Assembly (NCBI GenBank): GCA_938045545.1
Contig: CALIBN010000016.1
Coordinates: 27,914-91,913, forward strand
DNA: 64,000 nucleotides
Source of the DNA: an uncultured archaeon
GTDB taxonomy: Archaea > Thermoproteota > EX4484-205 > JAAOZP01
Reading direction: 5' to 3'
Position numbers and translations under genes: made by a program. Each line of letters opens with the position of its first letter. The first letter of the stretch is position 1. Of this stretch, positions 1 through 10,177 are shown piece after piece. The notes beneath the pieces are model-generated. The model had not been told where the DNA came from and made no database searches. It saw only the letters and a program-made list of their open reading frames with translations.

Positions 1-1748
1 AGCCTTTTCCATGGGCCTAGGAATCGGGTGAACACGCCTAATGGCGTGCTATTCCCGCCTTCACCTGGTTCTCGCCTTTACGGCACTCCCCAGGCTTAAA
101 CGGTTAAACAGGGCAGCAACCCTGCTCACCCTATCCCAAGCCGTCGGCTCCTAGGCCTAGCGTCGCCGCACGTACCCGTCTGGTGCCGGAATATTAACCG
201 GCTTCCCCTTATCGGCCTACTCGTGTTAAGAGCAGGCCTTAGGACCGACTAACCCCCGGCTGACGACGCATTGCCGGGGAACCCTGGCCCTTACGGCGGT
301 TGGGATTCTCACCCAACTTTGCTGTTACTACCACCGGGATCTACACTTCGACTCGGTCCACTGGGCCTCACGGCCCAGCTTCTCCCCAAGCCGAACGCCC
401 TCCTACCAGACACGCCGCCACGCGGCGTGCTCCAGGGTATCGGTAGCCAGCTTAAGCCCCGTCCATTTTCGGGGCCTTGCCTCTCGACCGGTAAGCTGTT
501 ACGCACTTTTTAAGTGATGGCTGCTTCTAAGCCTACACCCCGGTTGTCTAAGAGGCAAGACGCCCTTTGGTTTGACACTTAGCTGGCATTTGGGGACCTT
601 AACCCTGGTCTGGGTTGCTCCCCTCTCGGTCCACGAGCTTAACCCGCGGAACCCCACTCCGCCCTTCTCAGGAGCACGCTGGTTCGGAGTTTGAAAGAGA
701 GGCGGGCCCTTTCGAGCCCTTACCACTCAATCAGTGCTCTACCCACCGTGCCTCCTCTAGGCGGGCTGAGCTGCGACTCACTTCGGAGGGAACTAGCTAT
801 CACCGAGCTAGATTGGTTTTTGTCCCCTAGCCCCAGGTCAGAGGAACGAATTGCACGTCAGCACCCCTACGGGCCTCCACCAGGCTTTCGCCTGGCTTCG
901 CCCTGCCCAGGGCTAGATCGCTCGGTTTCTAGTCTTACCGTCATGACTAAGGGCGCTCAACACACCCCCCACCTCCAACCTTTAAAGGCTGTGCGTGGAG
1001 TCGGTTTCCCTACGCCTACGAGGCTTGAAGCCTCTTAAGCTCGCCATGACGGTAAACTCCCCGGCCCGTGTTTCAAGACGGAGCGCATGACCCTGGTACC
1101 CTTCATCGCGGAGAGCCGTCTCCAGCTCCCGCTTTTGAAGGGAGTAACCCTTTCAGGCCATGCACGTCTATAACTGCCTGGTTTCAGGCGCTTTTCACCC
1201 CCCTTCCGGGGCACTTTTCAGATTTCCGTCACCGTACTGGTGCGCTATCGGTCTCGACGAGTACTTAGCCTTGGAAGCAGCTGGCTCCCTGCTTCCCATA
1301 GCATATCCGAGCTATGGTACTCGGGCTGAGAAGCCATCCTCCTCCAGGCCTTCCCCTACGGGGCTGTCACCCTCTATGGCGGACCATTCCAGGTCCCTTC
1401 GGGTTGGCCCGGATTGGAGGGAACGCTTCCGCCTCAACACCACATTACAAGCGTGTCATCCACGCCTGTTTCGGTTTGGGCTGGTCCCCTTTCACTCGCC
1501 GTTACTCAGGGAGTCTCGTTTTGATTTCCCTTCCTCCGCCTACTCAGATGCTTCCTTTCGGCGGGTTCCCCCACCCTCCTTGCGGAGGGTGTTCCCCGAG
1601 CTTTAGCTCGGGGAAGGTTACCCATTCAGCGATCCCCGGATCAACGGATGCATGCTCCTACCCGGGGCGTATCGCCGCTTGCCACGGCCTTCATCGGCTG
1701 TCGAGCCGATCCATCCACCAGGCAGCGTCCATGTGCCACGGCCCCAAC
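1..1748 (-). rRNA. 23S ribosomal RNA, 5' part (runs off the left edge)
   Basis: The minus strand reads as archaeal 23S rRNA. The conserved 5' region with GGTGGATGG followed by GATGAAGG and GGCAAGC lies at about 1674-1719. The conserved segment around CGAAACACGGGCC and GGGAGTTTACCGTCATGGCGA follows at about 1040-1085. Open reading frames here are by-products of the RNA and should be ignored. About 1.75 kb, somewhat more than half of the molecule, is in the window, and the 3' part lies beyond position 1. The mature 5' end is an estimate (within about 20 nt) from the usual distance to GGTGGATGG. I see no intron in this portion. It is transcribed after the 16S gene in one operon. Confidence 0.96.
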
Positions 1749-1891
1749 TTCCCGTTGGAACAGTCTGTGACCTGCCTGTGACGCACTCACAGCCCAAAAT
1801 TATTGGGCTCATGCATTCGCCTAAGCGTTAAGCTTAGGGTCATTACAACGATGCTGTTGAACATGTTTTAAGGGTCCACCGTCCTAAACGT
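1749..1891 (-). other. 16S-23S internal transcribed spacer without tRNA
   Basis: The spacer is only about 140 nt and has no tRNA-Ala gene, unlike many euryarchaeal operons. It contains two clean 7-bp hairpins, AGCCCAA/TTGGGCT at 1791-1809 and CCTAAGC/GCTTAGG at about 1821-1839. The part next to 16S forms the 3' strand of the 16S processing stem. The part next to 23S probably pairs with sequence downstream of 23S, which lies outside the window. Confidence 0.85.
1850..1881 (-). other. 16S processing stem, 3' strand (bulge-helix-bulge)
   Basis: Positions 1850-1866 are the exact reverse complement of 3423-3439 (17 bp). Then come three unpaired T (1867-1869), AAGG (1870-1873, pairs with CCTT at 3419-3422), and GTCCACCG (1874-1881, pairs with CGGTGGAC at 3408-3415). 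Three unpaired T at 3416-3418 sit on the other strand. Two 3-nt bulges on opposite strands around a 4-bp helix is the canonical substrate of the archaeal splicing endonuclease, so 16S is probably released by bulge-helix-bulge cleavage. Confidence 0.93.
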
Positions 1892-3388
<1,497 letters not shown>

Positions 3389-3407
3389 TGGGAGTTACGG
3401 TCTTGGG

Positions 3408-3439
3408 CGGTGGACTTTCCTTACATGTTCAACAGCATC
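3408..3439 (-). other. 16S processing stem, 5' strand
   Basis: This leader sequence pairs with 1850-1881 as described there: a 17-bp outer helix, a 4-bp central helix with two opposing 3-nt bulges, and an 8-bp inner helix. It places the 5' processing cut about 25-30 nt before the mature 16S 5' end. Confidence 0.92.
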
Positions 3440-3592
3440 AGACTCTTTCGAGTCCTCAAGATATGTATCCACACATGGAGCCCCCTTATCATACCTGGTG
3501 CATACCAGTGTCCCGGGGGCACGCCGTTCCAGTGTGGCCCGAAGTATAGTGAACCAGACGCTTATTTAAGCATTTCTAACGCGTTAACGACG

Positions 3593-3602
3593 TTTAAAAA
3601 GG
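3593..3602 (-). promoter_or_regulatory. Probable rRNA operon promoter (BRE/TATA)
   Basis: On the minus strand CCTTTTTAAAC (3602 to 3592) is a good archaeal BRE plus TATA box. It would place transcription start near 3570, about 130 nt before the 16S processing stem. A second TATA-like TTAAATAAG lies at about 3563-3572 and could be an alternative. There is no other RNA or gene between here and 16S. Confidence 0.6.
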
Positions 3603-3733
3603 CTTGAGAAACCCGTTGGAAGACCCCCGTCTTTTAACAGCGTATTCTCCAGTGGAAACCAGGGAGGACGTGGCTGTAGTCTCCATAATCGTCAACGCTA
3701 CGGCTTAAGTACTCCGGCGGCCATGGTTGCTTT

Positions 3734-4651
3734 ATGAGGATTCGAACAGTGTTGGGGGATATTTCCCCTGAGGAGTTTGGACTAGCGCTGGTGCATGAGC
3801 ACATTCTCTGCGATTTCATCGGGACAGATAAAGTCAGCAGGAACCGTTACGACGCGCAGGAAGTCTTCAACGTCATGCTGCCATATTTGAACGAGATTAA
3901 GCAGCTGGGCGTATCCGGTTTCGTAGACTGCACGCCGGCGTTCATCGGAAGAGACCCGCTGCTGCTTGCCAGCCTTTCGAAAGCCTCGGGAATTCATATT
4001 TTAACCAACACGGGCCTGTATAAGGAGCCTTTCCTCCCCAAGTATGCTTTCGAATACTCCGTTGAACAGTTAGCCAGCATGTGGGTCAGAGAGATCGAGC
4101 AGGGGATTGAGGAAACACCTGTTAAAGCAGGCTTCGTGAAGATCGCTGTAAACCCGGGCCGCATAATCCCGATACAGCGGAAAATCGTGAGAGCAGCTGC
4201 AAGATGCAGCCTGTCCACCGGAGCCGCAATAGTCTGCCACACTGCCAACGGCGTGGCGGCGATGGATCTCTTGAACATAATCGGCGAGGAGGGGCTTGAC
4301 CCCGCTAAGGTAATAGTTGCACACTGCGATGCAGAAGAGGATTGGAACAACCATCTCGAAATACTTAAGCGGGGCGCATGGGTTGAATACGACGGTATTA
4401 GTGAAGCCACGTCTACGAAAGTCTTGAACATGATACGGCTAGTGGTTGAGAATGGTTTCAGCAACAGGCTTCTACTTTCTCAGGACGCAGGATGGTATAA
4501 CGTTGGCGAGAACAAGGGAGGCAGCATCCGACCTTACAGCTACCTGGTGAAGCATTTCATCCCAATCATGCTTAGGGAAGGGTTCAGCCGAAGCCTGGTG
4601 GACGAGGTTTTAGCCAAGAACCCGGCTCAAGCATTTCAGATAAAACAGTGA
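3734..4651 (+). CDS. Phosphotriesterase-family metal-dependent hydrolase
   Basis: The 305-residue protein belongs to the phosphotriesterase/lactonase family of the amidohydrolase superfamily (TIM barrel, binuclear metal site). The N-terminal metal-binding HxH is in LVHEHIL (residues ~20-26). A candidate bridging Lys is in FVKIAVNPGR (~134). Metal His residues are in IVCHTANG (~167) and VIVAHCDAEED (~195), and the catalytic Asp is in LLSQDAGW (~254). Length matches the family (about 300-330), so the gene looks intact. Members act as lactonases, phosphotriesterases or related hydrolases, and the substrate cannot be told here. The ATG lies about 25 nt after a TATA-like CTTAAGTA, suggesting a nearly leaderless mRNA. 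It stands alone between the rRNA promoter and tRNA-Ala. Confidence 0.85.
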   Translation: MRIRTVLGDISPEEFGLALVHEHILCDFIGTDKVSRNRYDAQEVFNVMLPYLNEIKQLGVSGFVDCTPAFIGRDPLLLASLSKASGIHILTNTGLYKEPFLPKYAFEYSVEQLASMWVREIEQGIEETPVKAGFVKIAVNPGRIIPIQRKIVRAAARCSLSTGAAIVCHTANGVAAMDLLNIIGEEGLDPAKVIVAHCDAEEDWNNHLEILKRGAWVEYDGISEATSTKVLNMIRLVVENGFSNRLLLSQDAGWYNVGENKGGSIRPYSYLVKHFIPIMLREGFSRSLVDEVLAKNPAQAFQIKQ

Positions 4652-4723
4652 AGAAACAGCTCGTGATGATTCAGCACGTTTACAGCAGATTCTGTATACC
4701 GGCGCCAGATAATTGCTTAGAAA

Positions 4724-4810
4724 TGGACCGGGAGGGACTCGAACCCTCGACCCTTCGAGGTCACCCATTCCGAGTGCAAGTCGGACATTCTACCACTGAA
4801 CTACCGGCCC
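4724..4810 (-). tRNA. tRNA-Ala(UGC) with a 15-nt insertion in the variable region
   Basis: The minus strand folds as a tRNA. The acceptor GGGCCGG pairs with CCGGTCC, with the G3:U70 pair that identifies tRNA-Ala. The D arm is GTTC/GAAT, the anticodon arm TCCGA-CTTGCAC-TCGGA (anticodon UGC) and the T arm GAGGG-TTCGAGT-CCCTC. Between anticodon and T stems there are 20 nt instead of 5, including a GACC/GGTC hairpin. Because Ala is a class I tRNA, the extra 15 nt are best read as a non-canonical intron. CCA is not encoded. Confidence 0.88.
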
Positions 4811-4976
4811 TGAGGCTTCTACTTCCCTCAAGGATATATAAATGCTTCCCATGAGGAAGGGAAAGTTTAAAACGGGACTTCAACGTTTAATTTTTTGCAT
4901 GATCTCTCAGGATTAGTATACATAGCATCAAGTAAACCACTCATGCGCCGGGTGTATCTTAAAAAGGGCTAAGCCA

Positions 4977-5210
4977 GTATACGAGCAGATAAGTGACGAG
5001 ATAAGGAAGACCTAGGAGAAGCAAGTAGAATGGTTCATCAGTAGCGGTGCCCTGATGCTGAGGGTCGTAGTTGGTCTGCTCAAGACCAGCCTTCCGCTCA
5101 AATGGAGCATTATCTACCTTTTCAAAGAAGCCCTTAGAAAGATTCTTAAAAAGAAACTGGGCCTCAGGGATATTGCCAACTTCTGCTATGAACTGAGGCA
5201 TGAGAACTGA
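4977..5210 (+). pseudogene. Decayed small ORF with one in-frame TAG
   Basis: One frame reads VYEQISDEIRKT, then TAG, then EKQVEWFISSGALML and on to KKKLGLRDIANFCYELRHEN and a TGA (77 codons in total). The coherent charged/hydrophobic pattern suggests a former coding sequence rather than chance. An ATG at about 5057 could give a 50-residue product. I do not recognise the family. It lies just upstream of island A and may be part of it. The rest of 4811-5230 shows nothing else. Confidence 0.3.
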
Positions 5211-5238
5211 TCGTGGTATGAGATTGACGCATGTTTTT

Positions 5239-5269
5239 CCATGCTTTTTTAAAACTTTTTAAAGAAAAG
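5239..5269 (+). promoter_or_regulatory. Island A promoter, duplicated at island B
   Basis: The stretch CCATGC-TTTTTTAAAAC-TTTTTAAAGAAAAG precedes the Cys-rich gene. Nearly the same sequence occurs on the minus strand at 22980-23008 before the paralogous gene. TTTTTAAAAC fits a TATA box with a start site near 5275, only a few bases before the ATG at 5282. Conservation of non-coding sequence between the two loci indicates duplication of the whole unit or selection on the promoter. Confidence 0.6.
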
Positions 5270-5281
5270 ATGGGGGGTTTG

Positions 5282-5514
5282 ATGAGAATGCGTATTGCGC
5301 ACGGCCCTTTGAAGTGTGGGAAGTCATGCCGCAGGTGCGATTACCTTAAGCTCGGGTTATGCGCTGGATGCCACCTTCCCAAGAGGAACCTCTGCTTGGC
5401 TTACCAGTGCATCGTAGGAAGGTTAGAATCATGGGAATAACCCTCAGATGTAGGGCCTGCCCGCTTGCCCCGGCTTGCGTAAAGTCCGGCAGGTTCACCC
5501 CGCGCGCGCGATAG
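5282..5514 (+). pseudogene. Small Cys-rich protein, copy A (frameshifted)
   Basis: The 5' part encodes MRMRIAHGPLKCGKSCRRCD and onward with the pattern C-x3-C-x2-C-x7-C-x2-C-x6-C-x4-C. It is closely similar to the N-terminus of the 145-residue protein at 22529-22966 (minus). Near 5421 copy A has AGGAAGG where copy B has AGGAAAGG. This 1-nt loss sends the frame to an early stop after GRLESWE. The lost part continues in the next frame from about 5431 as MGITLRCRACPLAPACVKSG, matching copy B, and ends at 5514. The Cys spacing suggests a zinc or Fe-S site. Function unknown; first gene of island A. Confidence 0.6.
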
Positions 5515-5521
5515 CGAGAAC

Positions 5522-6660
5522 GTGACGAAGGTTGAGGAGAAAGGTGTGCACAGCTTCCTCGAGTACGATGGTCAAATACTGCTCTCAACCATAATGCCGG
5601 ACAAGCTCCTAACCGAGGAAACCTTCAACTTCACCGTAAGCTTTGTGAAGAAAGGGGGCTTCGACGGAGTAGTCGGGTGGGACATGCCCGTTTACGCTGA
5701 CTATCCCAAGGCATTAAACCTATCCAATTTGGTTAAGGCTACGCTCCTGACGATGAGGTATGTGGAGGAGGGGATACCAACAATACCATTGTTGAAAGGC
5801 GGAGACTCTTCTGAGATAGCGCTTCACGCCGAGTGGTTGGAGAAAATAGGCTTCAAGAGGATTGGGCTCCACGCCACTGAGTATATTCTAGCTAGAACTC
5901 GTGGCGGCATTGGGATTTATGGAGACTTAGCTAAAGTCGCCAACAACCTCTACTCACTGGTGCTGGTGAAAATATACGAGATTGGAGCGAAGCCACTGAT
6001 AATGGGAGCCTTAAGCCCCAGGGGCCTCCGCGACTACCACGAGTCCGTGGAGAGATCTCTCTAGCGGGAATGTCTTGGCTAATAGAGGCTAGGAAGTGGC
6101 GTGCTTACGTGGGCACATCCTCTGGCCTGGGCATCGTAGACCTAGGGAGGGGCATCATGGAGTGTAAGTGCAAGGCATGTTTAGGCAAGTCTCCGAGTCA
6201 GGTCGTTGAAAACCAGGATGACATAGCGTGGCATAACTTGGTCCTGCTCAAGGAGTATGCGGAGAAGGGTAAGCTTGATGAAACGCCTGTTTACAACATG
6301 ATACTGGGGAAGGATGATACCTTGGCGGTTGTGGGGGATCTGCACATAGGCATCTCCCAATCCCTTTGGCTGCCGTGTTTGAGGATGCTTAGGAAAATCC
6401 ACCCAACCCACCTGGTTCTCCTAGGGGACGTGTTCGACTTCATAAGGGGGAAGCCGGAAGCATCGCAAGTCATTAGCTTCCTCAATCTCCTGAAAAACCT
6501 AAACGTCCGCATAGGATACGTATCAGGATGCTCGGATTCATACGCCTCCAGGTTTCTAGAGGCTCTGGCGAGGCTCGCATTTACGGAGGGGCCGAGGGAA
6601 CCCCAGCTCTACAATCCACAACTAACGCTGGTGGAGGCAATGAGGATTCCTCCCTGCTGA
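5522..6660 (+). pseudogene. tRNA-guanine-transglycosylase-like protein fused to a phosphoesterase domain, frameshifted
   Basis: The first ORF (GTG 5522 to 6064) resembles the TGT-like barrel, including DpdA-type proteins. It has GFDGVVGWDMP, IPLLKGGDSSEIALHAEWL, GFKRIGLHATEY and IMGALSPRGL. Near 6050 the frame shifts, and the true continuation reads SLAGMSWLIEARKWRAYVG. The C-x-C-x2-C zinc motif of the TGT family follows (ECKCKACLG, ~6150-6180) with WHNLVLLKEY after it. From about 6290 a calcineurin-like phosphoesterase domain begins (VVGDLHIG and LVLLGDVFDF), but the usual GNHD is replaced by SGCSD. The ORF ends at 6660 in another apparent frameshift. TGT-like enzymes exchange guanine for a 7-deazaguanine in tRNA, or in DNA for DpdA. 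Which nucleic acid applies here is inference. The gene looks inactive as read. Confidence 0.5.
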
Positions 6661-7704
6661 TGATGACGGGAGACCTGTCGGAGGAGGAGAAGCAAGAAAT
6701 AGAGGAACATATGAAGGAGGAGCGTGAGGAGCATGAGGTAGTAACGTCCAATAGGTTCGTCCTTCTGCAAGGACCTGGGGAAGAAGAGGAGGAAAAGGAG
6801 GAAGTAACTCCTCTAACGCTCGACTGGGAGATAAGGGAGATTGAGGCACTGGCCGAGGGGTATCCTCAGATGATCGAGAAGCTGGAGAATCTGGAAGAGG
6901 TATTGAACGAGGAGGAGAAGAGACAGGAGGAACTACTTAGGGAGGAGTTGTTCGAAAGTATTGCGAGGAAGTTGAGGAGGAGGCGGAATCAGAAACTCCT
7001 CTTGAAAGACTGTTTAAAGAAGCTGAGGAACTGGCGGGAATCAAAGAGGTTGGGAAGCAGGTTGAAAAACCTCTTGAAAAGCCTGTGGAATACGAGAAAC
7101 CCGAAGAGACGCATTATGAAGAGCCCGTAGAAGAGCTCGATATCCTAAAGGAAGAATTCGAAAAGCTAATGGGAGGAGAAGAACCTGTTGAAGAAATCGC
7201 CGAGGGCTTCGAAGAGGCTTGTGGAGAAGAGCTGGAGGAGAAAGTCGAGCTGATTGAGGAAGTTGAGGAAGAAGCCGGTGAGTTAATTGAAGAGGTTGTT
7301 GAGGAGGAGCTGGAGGAAAGGGCTGAGCTAGTTGAGGAGGCTAGAGAAGAAGTTGAGGAAGTGGTTGAGGAGGTAGCCGAGGAAGCTGGAGAATTTGTTG
7401 AGGAAACTGCTGAGAAAGTTGTTGAGGAGGTTGGGAGAGAGGAAGAAGCCGAAGAGAAAGAGGAGTTGCTTGAAGAAGAAATTGGAGAGACTGCCGAAGA
7501 AGTCGTTGAGGAAGTCGAGGAAGTCGGTGAGTTAATTGAAGAGATTGAAAAAGAACCTGAGGAAGGGGCTAAAGAAGAGATTACAGAATACGAGAAACCT
7601 AAGGAAGAGTTAGAAGGACACCGGAGGCAGTGGCTGCAGGAGAAGGGGAGGGGCCTGAGAAGGAAGAGGTCGAGAAGATTGTTGAAGAAAAACTGAGGAA
7701 GTAA
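6661..7704 (+). pseudogene. Extremely Glu-rich coiled-coil region, frameshifted
   Basis: Three overlapping frames together encode about 340 residues dominated by Glu, with Val, Leu and Lys in heptad-like order. The first frame holds EEEKQEIEEHMKEEREEHE. After a shift near 6965 the stretch ESETPLERLFKEAEELAG leads into dozens of EEVEEVVEEVAEEAGE-type units (about 7085-7620). After a second shift near 7615 it ends with GEGPEKEEVEKIVEEKLRK at 7704. It could be a linker between the phosphoesterase and nuclease parts of one very long ancestral gene, or a separate acidic coiled-coil protein. No family recognised. Purine-rich DNA of this kind is prone to slippage, which may explain the shifts. Confidence 0.5.
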
Positions 7705-8737
7705 TCGTTGATAGGTTTGAAAGAACGATATTCAAGTCCGGCCATATAGAGCGTCACGGGGAGTTTGAAAAAGGCCTTTACTTGATCAGAGTAAAGACAA
7801 AAGATGGAAAAATCTTCGAGTGGTCAACTAGGAAGGATAAAAAAGACAATGCCCTTAACACTTGAGTTCCTGGGGAATTCTTAAAGGAACTAGTTGGAAA
7901 GAATGTGGAGATTACTATCGTCAAATACAATTACTTACTGCACTTTCAAAAGGTTCGAACTTCTACTTCTGTCCAAGAGAGGGGCTTATTGTAGAGGGAA
8001 AGAAGATAGAATTAGAAAAGGTCGAGCCACTGAGCTGGAGTGAGAGGCATGGAGCATCTATGATGGTCAAGCTGGTGAAGAAAAGCATGCAGGGCGCCGA
8101 AATATACCTCGCATTCTTTGAGGACGGAGAAGTTAGTATAGTCCTCAGCAAAGAATCTTCTATATATGGAACTATGTTTAGGGTTACATTAAGAGTTGAG
8201 GGGGGCTTCTTGATAATAAAATACAAGGATCAAGAAGTGTGGATCCCGATTATTAAGCTTTGGCAAGGCTCATGGGAGCTTAGCGACGAAGAAATTAGGA
8301 GAATTAAAGAAGTTACAGATAATGCAACAAGACTAGGAAATGCTGGGAGAGATAAGGTTGAGGCCGTCATACGAGCTGGAGGGATTCCGGAAATAGAAAA
8401 CGCGAAAGAAATATACAAGGAAGTCTACATCAGAAACGGGCACGGAAGAATTATAGGAAAGGTAGACTTGGTAGTTGAAAAAGAGAACGAGCGCTTAACA
8501 GTCTTAGAAGTTAAGACGACCACGATTTCTGATTACCTTGAGGATAATCTTAAGGATGGTATAGAGGATTTGGAGGAAAAATATAAGTTGCTGATCAATA
8601 AGTACAGCCTCGATTTGAGAAAGATCGGCTTAGGCGTGAAGAAGGCGGAAGATATTGAAGCCTACATAAGCTTCTCGGTCTATTTCGACATAAAGAACAA
8701 GAAGGCAAATGCAATATGGAGCGCATTATCGCCTTAA
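7695..8737 (+). pseudogene. PD-(D/E)XK nuclease-like protein, copy A (TGA and frameshift in 5' part)
   Basis: The 5' part (7695-7862) reads EEVIVDRFERTIFKSGHIER and then meets an in-frame TGA at 7863-7865. The same frame continues as VPGEFLKELVGKNVEITIVK before the reading shifts near 7940 into the long open frame to 8737. The C-terminal domain has GKVDLVVEKENERLTVLEVK followed by TTTISDY. The Asp and the E-x-K are the hallmarks of the PD-(D/E)XK nuclease core. The EVKTT..SDY block is shared with copy B at 21525-22532 (minus). The 3' 290 codons are intact and could still be translated from an internal start. Target unknown. It ends 12 bp before the end of the convergent gene. Confidence 0.55.
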
Positions 8738-8749
8738 AATAGATAGGAA

Positions 8750-9427
8750 TTAAACGAGATACTCGAAGCTCCAGCCCCTTTCCTTCTCCAGCTTCTCAGC
8801 TTCTTCCTTCGTCAGCACTACTACAATTATACGCATTATATCCCTACACTTGACCTGATAATCCTGGTACTCAGTGTCCTCAATGAGCTCGTTCAATTCT
8901 CTGAGACCCATGTCCTGGATGTAGTCGTGCAACAAGGCGATCTCAATGCTATGCCTCCTGCCTCTAAAGTCGAAGCTGACTTCCTGTATTAGCCACTTGG
9001 ATGCCGAGGGCGTTAACCACCTTGAGCTTATATTCGTAGGCTGAAAAACTCCCCTCGATATCCTTGCAAGCCTTTCCAAGATAGCCCTTCCCATCTCCTC
9101 GTCCAGCATCGTCTCCGCATCTTCCTCTAAGATCCTCTTGGTGTCGAAGACTATCAGTGTCCCGTCTATTTCAGTATCACTCTTTTCCATCCAATCCTTC
9201 TCATATTTCATGAGGGACTCTCTGAGAAGAATTCCATGAGACGCCCCATATATCGACTTCTCCTTCTCATCCCACCATCTATGTGAATAGTTTATCTCTC
9301 CGTTAAAAATCTTCTTCAATATTTCCTCAGAGGATAGGTCAGAATAGTCCTGGAAGAAGCTCATCTTCCTAAGATATTCAATCGAATTTACAAATCGTTT
9401 CCTGAGCTCAGGATCTACCATTCTCAT
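8750..9427 (-). CDS. Unknown ~226-residue protein, copy A (convergent partner)
   Basis: This is an intact acidic protein of about 226 residues. It begins MRMVDPELRKRFVNSIEYLR and contains FDTKRILEEDAETMLDEEMG, LARISRGVF and the C-terminal block TKEEAEKLEKERGW. A paralogue with the same blocks, but broken by two frameshifts, sits at 20782-21541. In both places the gene is convergent with a PD-(D/E)XK nuclease-like gene. I chose the ATG at 9427. A TATA-like CTTAAAAAC lies at about 9452-9460, so the transcript would be nearly leaderless. It has no membrane segment or known motif. A regulator, inhibitor or immunity role for the nuclease is possible, but only from position. Confidence 0.6.
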   Translation of the reverse strand: MRMVDPELRKRFVNSIEYLRKMSFFQDYSDLSSEEILKKIFNGEINYSHRWWDEKEKSIYGASHGILLRESLMKYEKDWMEKSDTEIDGTLIVFDTKRILEEDAETMLDEEMGRAILERLARISRGVFQPTNISSRWLTPSASKWLIQEVSFDFRGRRHSIEIALLHDYIQDMGLRELNELIEDTEYQDYQVKCRDIMRIIVVVLTKEEAEKLEKERGWSFEYLV

Positions 9428-9580
9428 TAACAATTAACGAAACTCCAGTTTTTAAGCGTAACTATCCTCAAATCAAATATATCCTTCTCAGCATTACTAC
9501 TACGCCTTGATTGGCCATTAAGCATTCCCATAACAATTACGATCACTTGATACTGAAACTGGAAAGAAACAAGCCAAAAA

Positions 9581-9681
9581 GGCCGCCGCCGCGATTTGAA
9601 CGCGGAATCAGTGGCTCCACAGGCCACCGCGTTAACCTGGTTTAGCGGTGGTTTTTAGCACGCACATACGCCACAGCGGCC
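9581..9681 (-). tRNA. tRNA-His(GUG), genome-encoded G-1, with a D-loop intron
   Basis: The minus strand folds with G-1 paired to C73 and acceptor GCCGCTG/CGGCGGC. The D stem is GCGT/ACGC, the anticodon arm GTGGC-CTGTGGA-GCCAC (anticodon GUG) and the T arm CCGCG-TTCAAAT-CGCGG. Between the D-stem strands there are 35 nt instead of the usual 8-11, implying an intron of about 25 nt in the D loop. The extra G-1 is the identity element of tRNA-His, and it is encoded here. Confidence 0.9.
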
Positions 9682-10022
9682 ACGGTAGATTAAACGTTGA
9701 AGCCCCGTTTTAAACTTTCTCCTCCTTGAGAAGCTGAAGAAAGAGAGGTTGGAAGTTCGAATCTCGGCAGCGGCCCTTTAACAACCAATATTTGGAAACA
9801 AGCCTCCTGATGCGAGTAATGTGGATTAGAAAATAATTAATTCCAATATTTACTGAGATTAAGGAATAAATAATACTGTAGACTAACACTCCTATTCCGC
9901 TTATTTCTAAATCTTCCCCTCGAACCACCACTAGCTTCAAACATGCTCGACCCAGCCTGCCCACCTTCTAAAGGGTTTTCGGCGAAAACGTTTTAAGCCC
10001 CTTTTCCAAAGAAAACTGTTGA
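9682..10022. other. Intergenic stretch with a chimeric remnant
   Basis: No gene is supported. At 9728-9752 the plus strand has GAGAAGCTGAAGAAAGAGAG then GTTGG. This matches the coding sequence for EKLxKERGW, the C-terminal block of the island proteins at 8750 and 20782. It runs straight into GGAAGTTCGAATCTCGG and GCAGCGGCC (9751-9775), which resembles the T arm and acceptor of a tRNA but does not pair properly. It may be scar sequence left by recombination next to tRNA-His. Confidence 0.35.
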
Positions 10023-10114
10023 GCCTCGGTAACTCAGCCTGGTAGAGTGGCAGCCTTGTAAGCGGAAAAGGCTGAGAAAGCTGTTAGGCGAGGGTTCGAA
10101 TCCCTCCCGAGGCT
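10023..10114 (+). tRNA. tRNA-Thr(UGU) with an 18-nt canonical intron
   Basis: Acceptor GCCTCGG/CCGAGGC, D stem ACTC/GAGT, anticodon stem GCAGC/GCTGT with loop CTTGTA-A (anticodon UGU), T arm GAGGG-TTCGAAT-CCCTC. An 18-nt intron (10061-10078) sits at the canonical 37/38 position. CCA is not encoded. Confidence 0.93.
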
Positions 10115-10177
10115 TCCTTCAAAAATATGGATCATTAAGGTTGTTGTTGAGCCCAGCTGGACGTGTCTGCTTAAATC

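Noticed and set aside
4648..4854. 68-codon ORF ending over tRNA-Ala
   Set aside because: It is the translation of the antisense strand of the tRNA gene.
5522..8737. Genome-wide reading of UGA as an amino acid
   Set aside because: Core genes here (rpiA, aminotransferase, phosphotriesterase) end with TGA, and extension past them gives no homology, so TGA is a normal stop in this genome.
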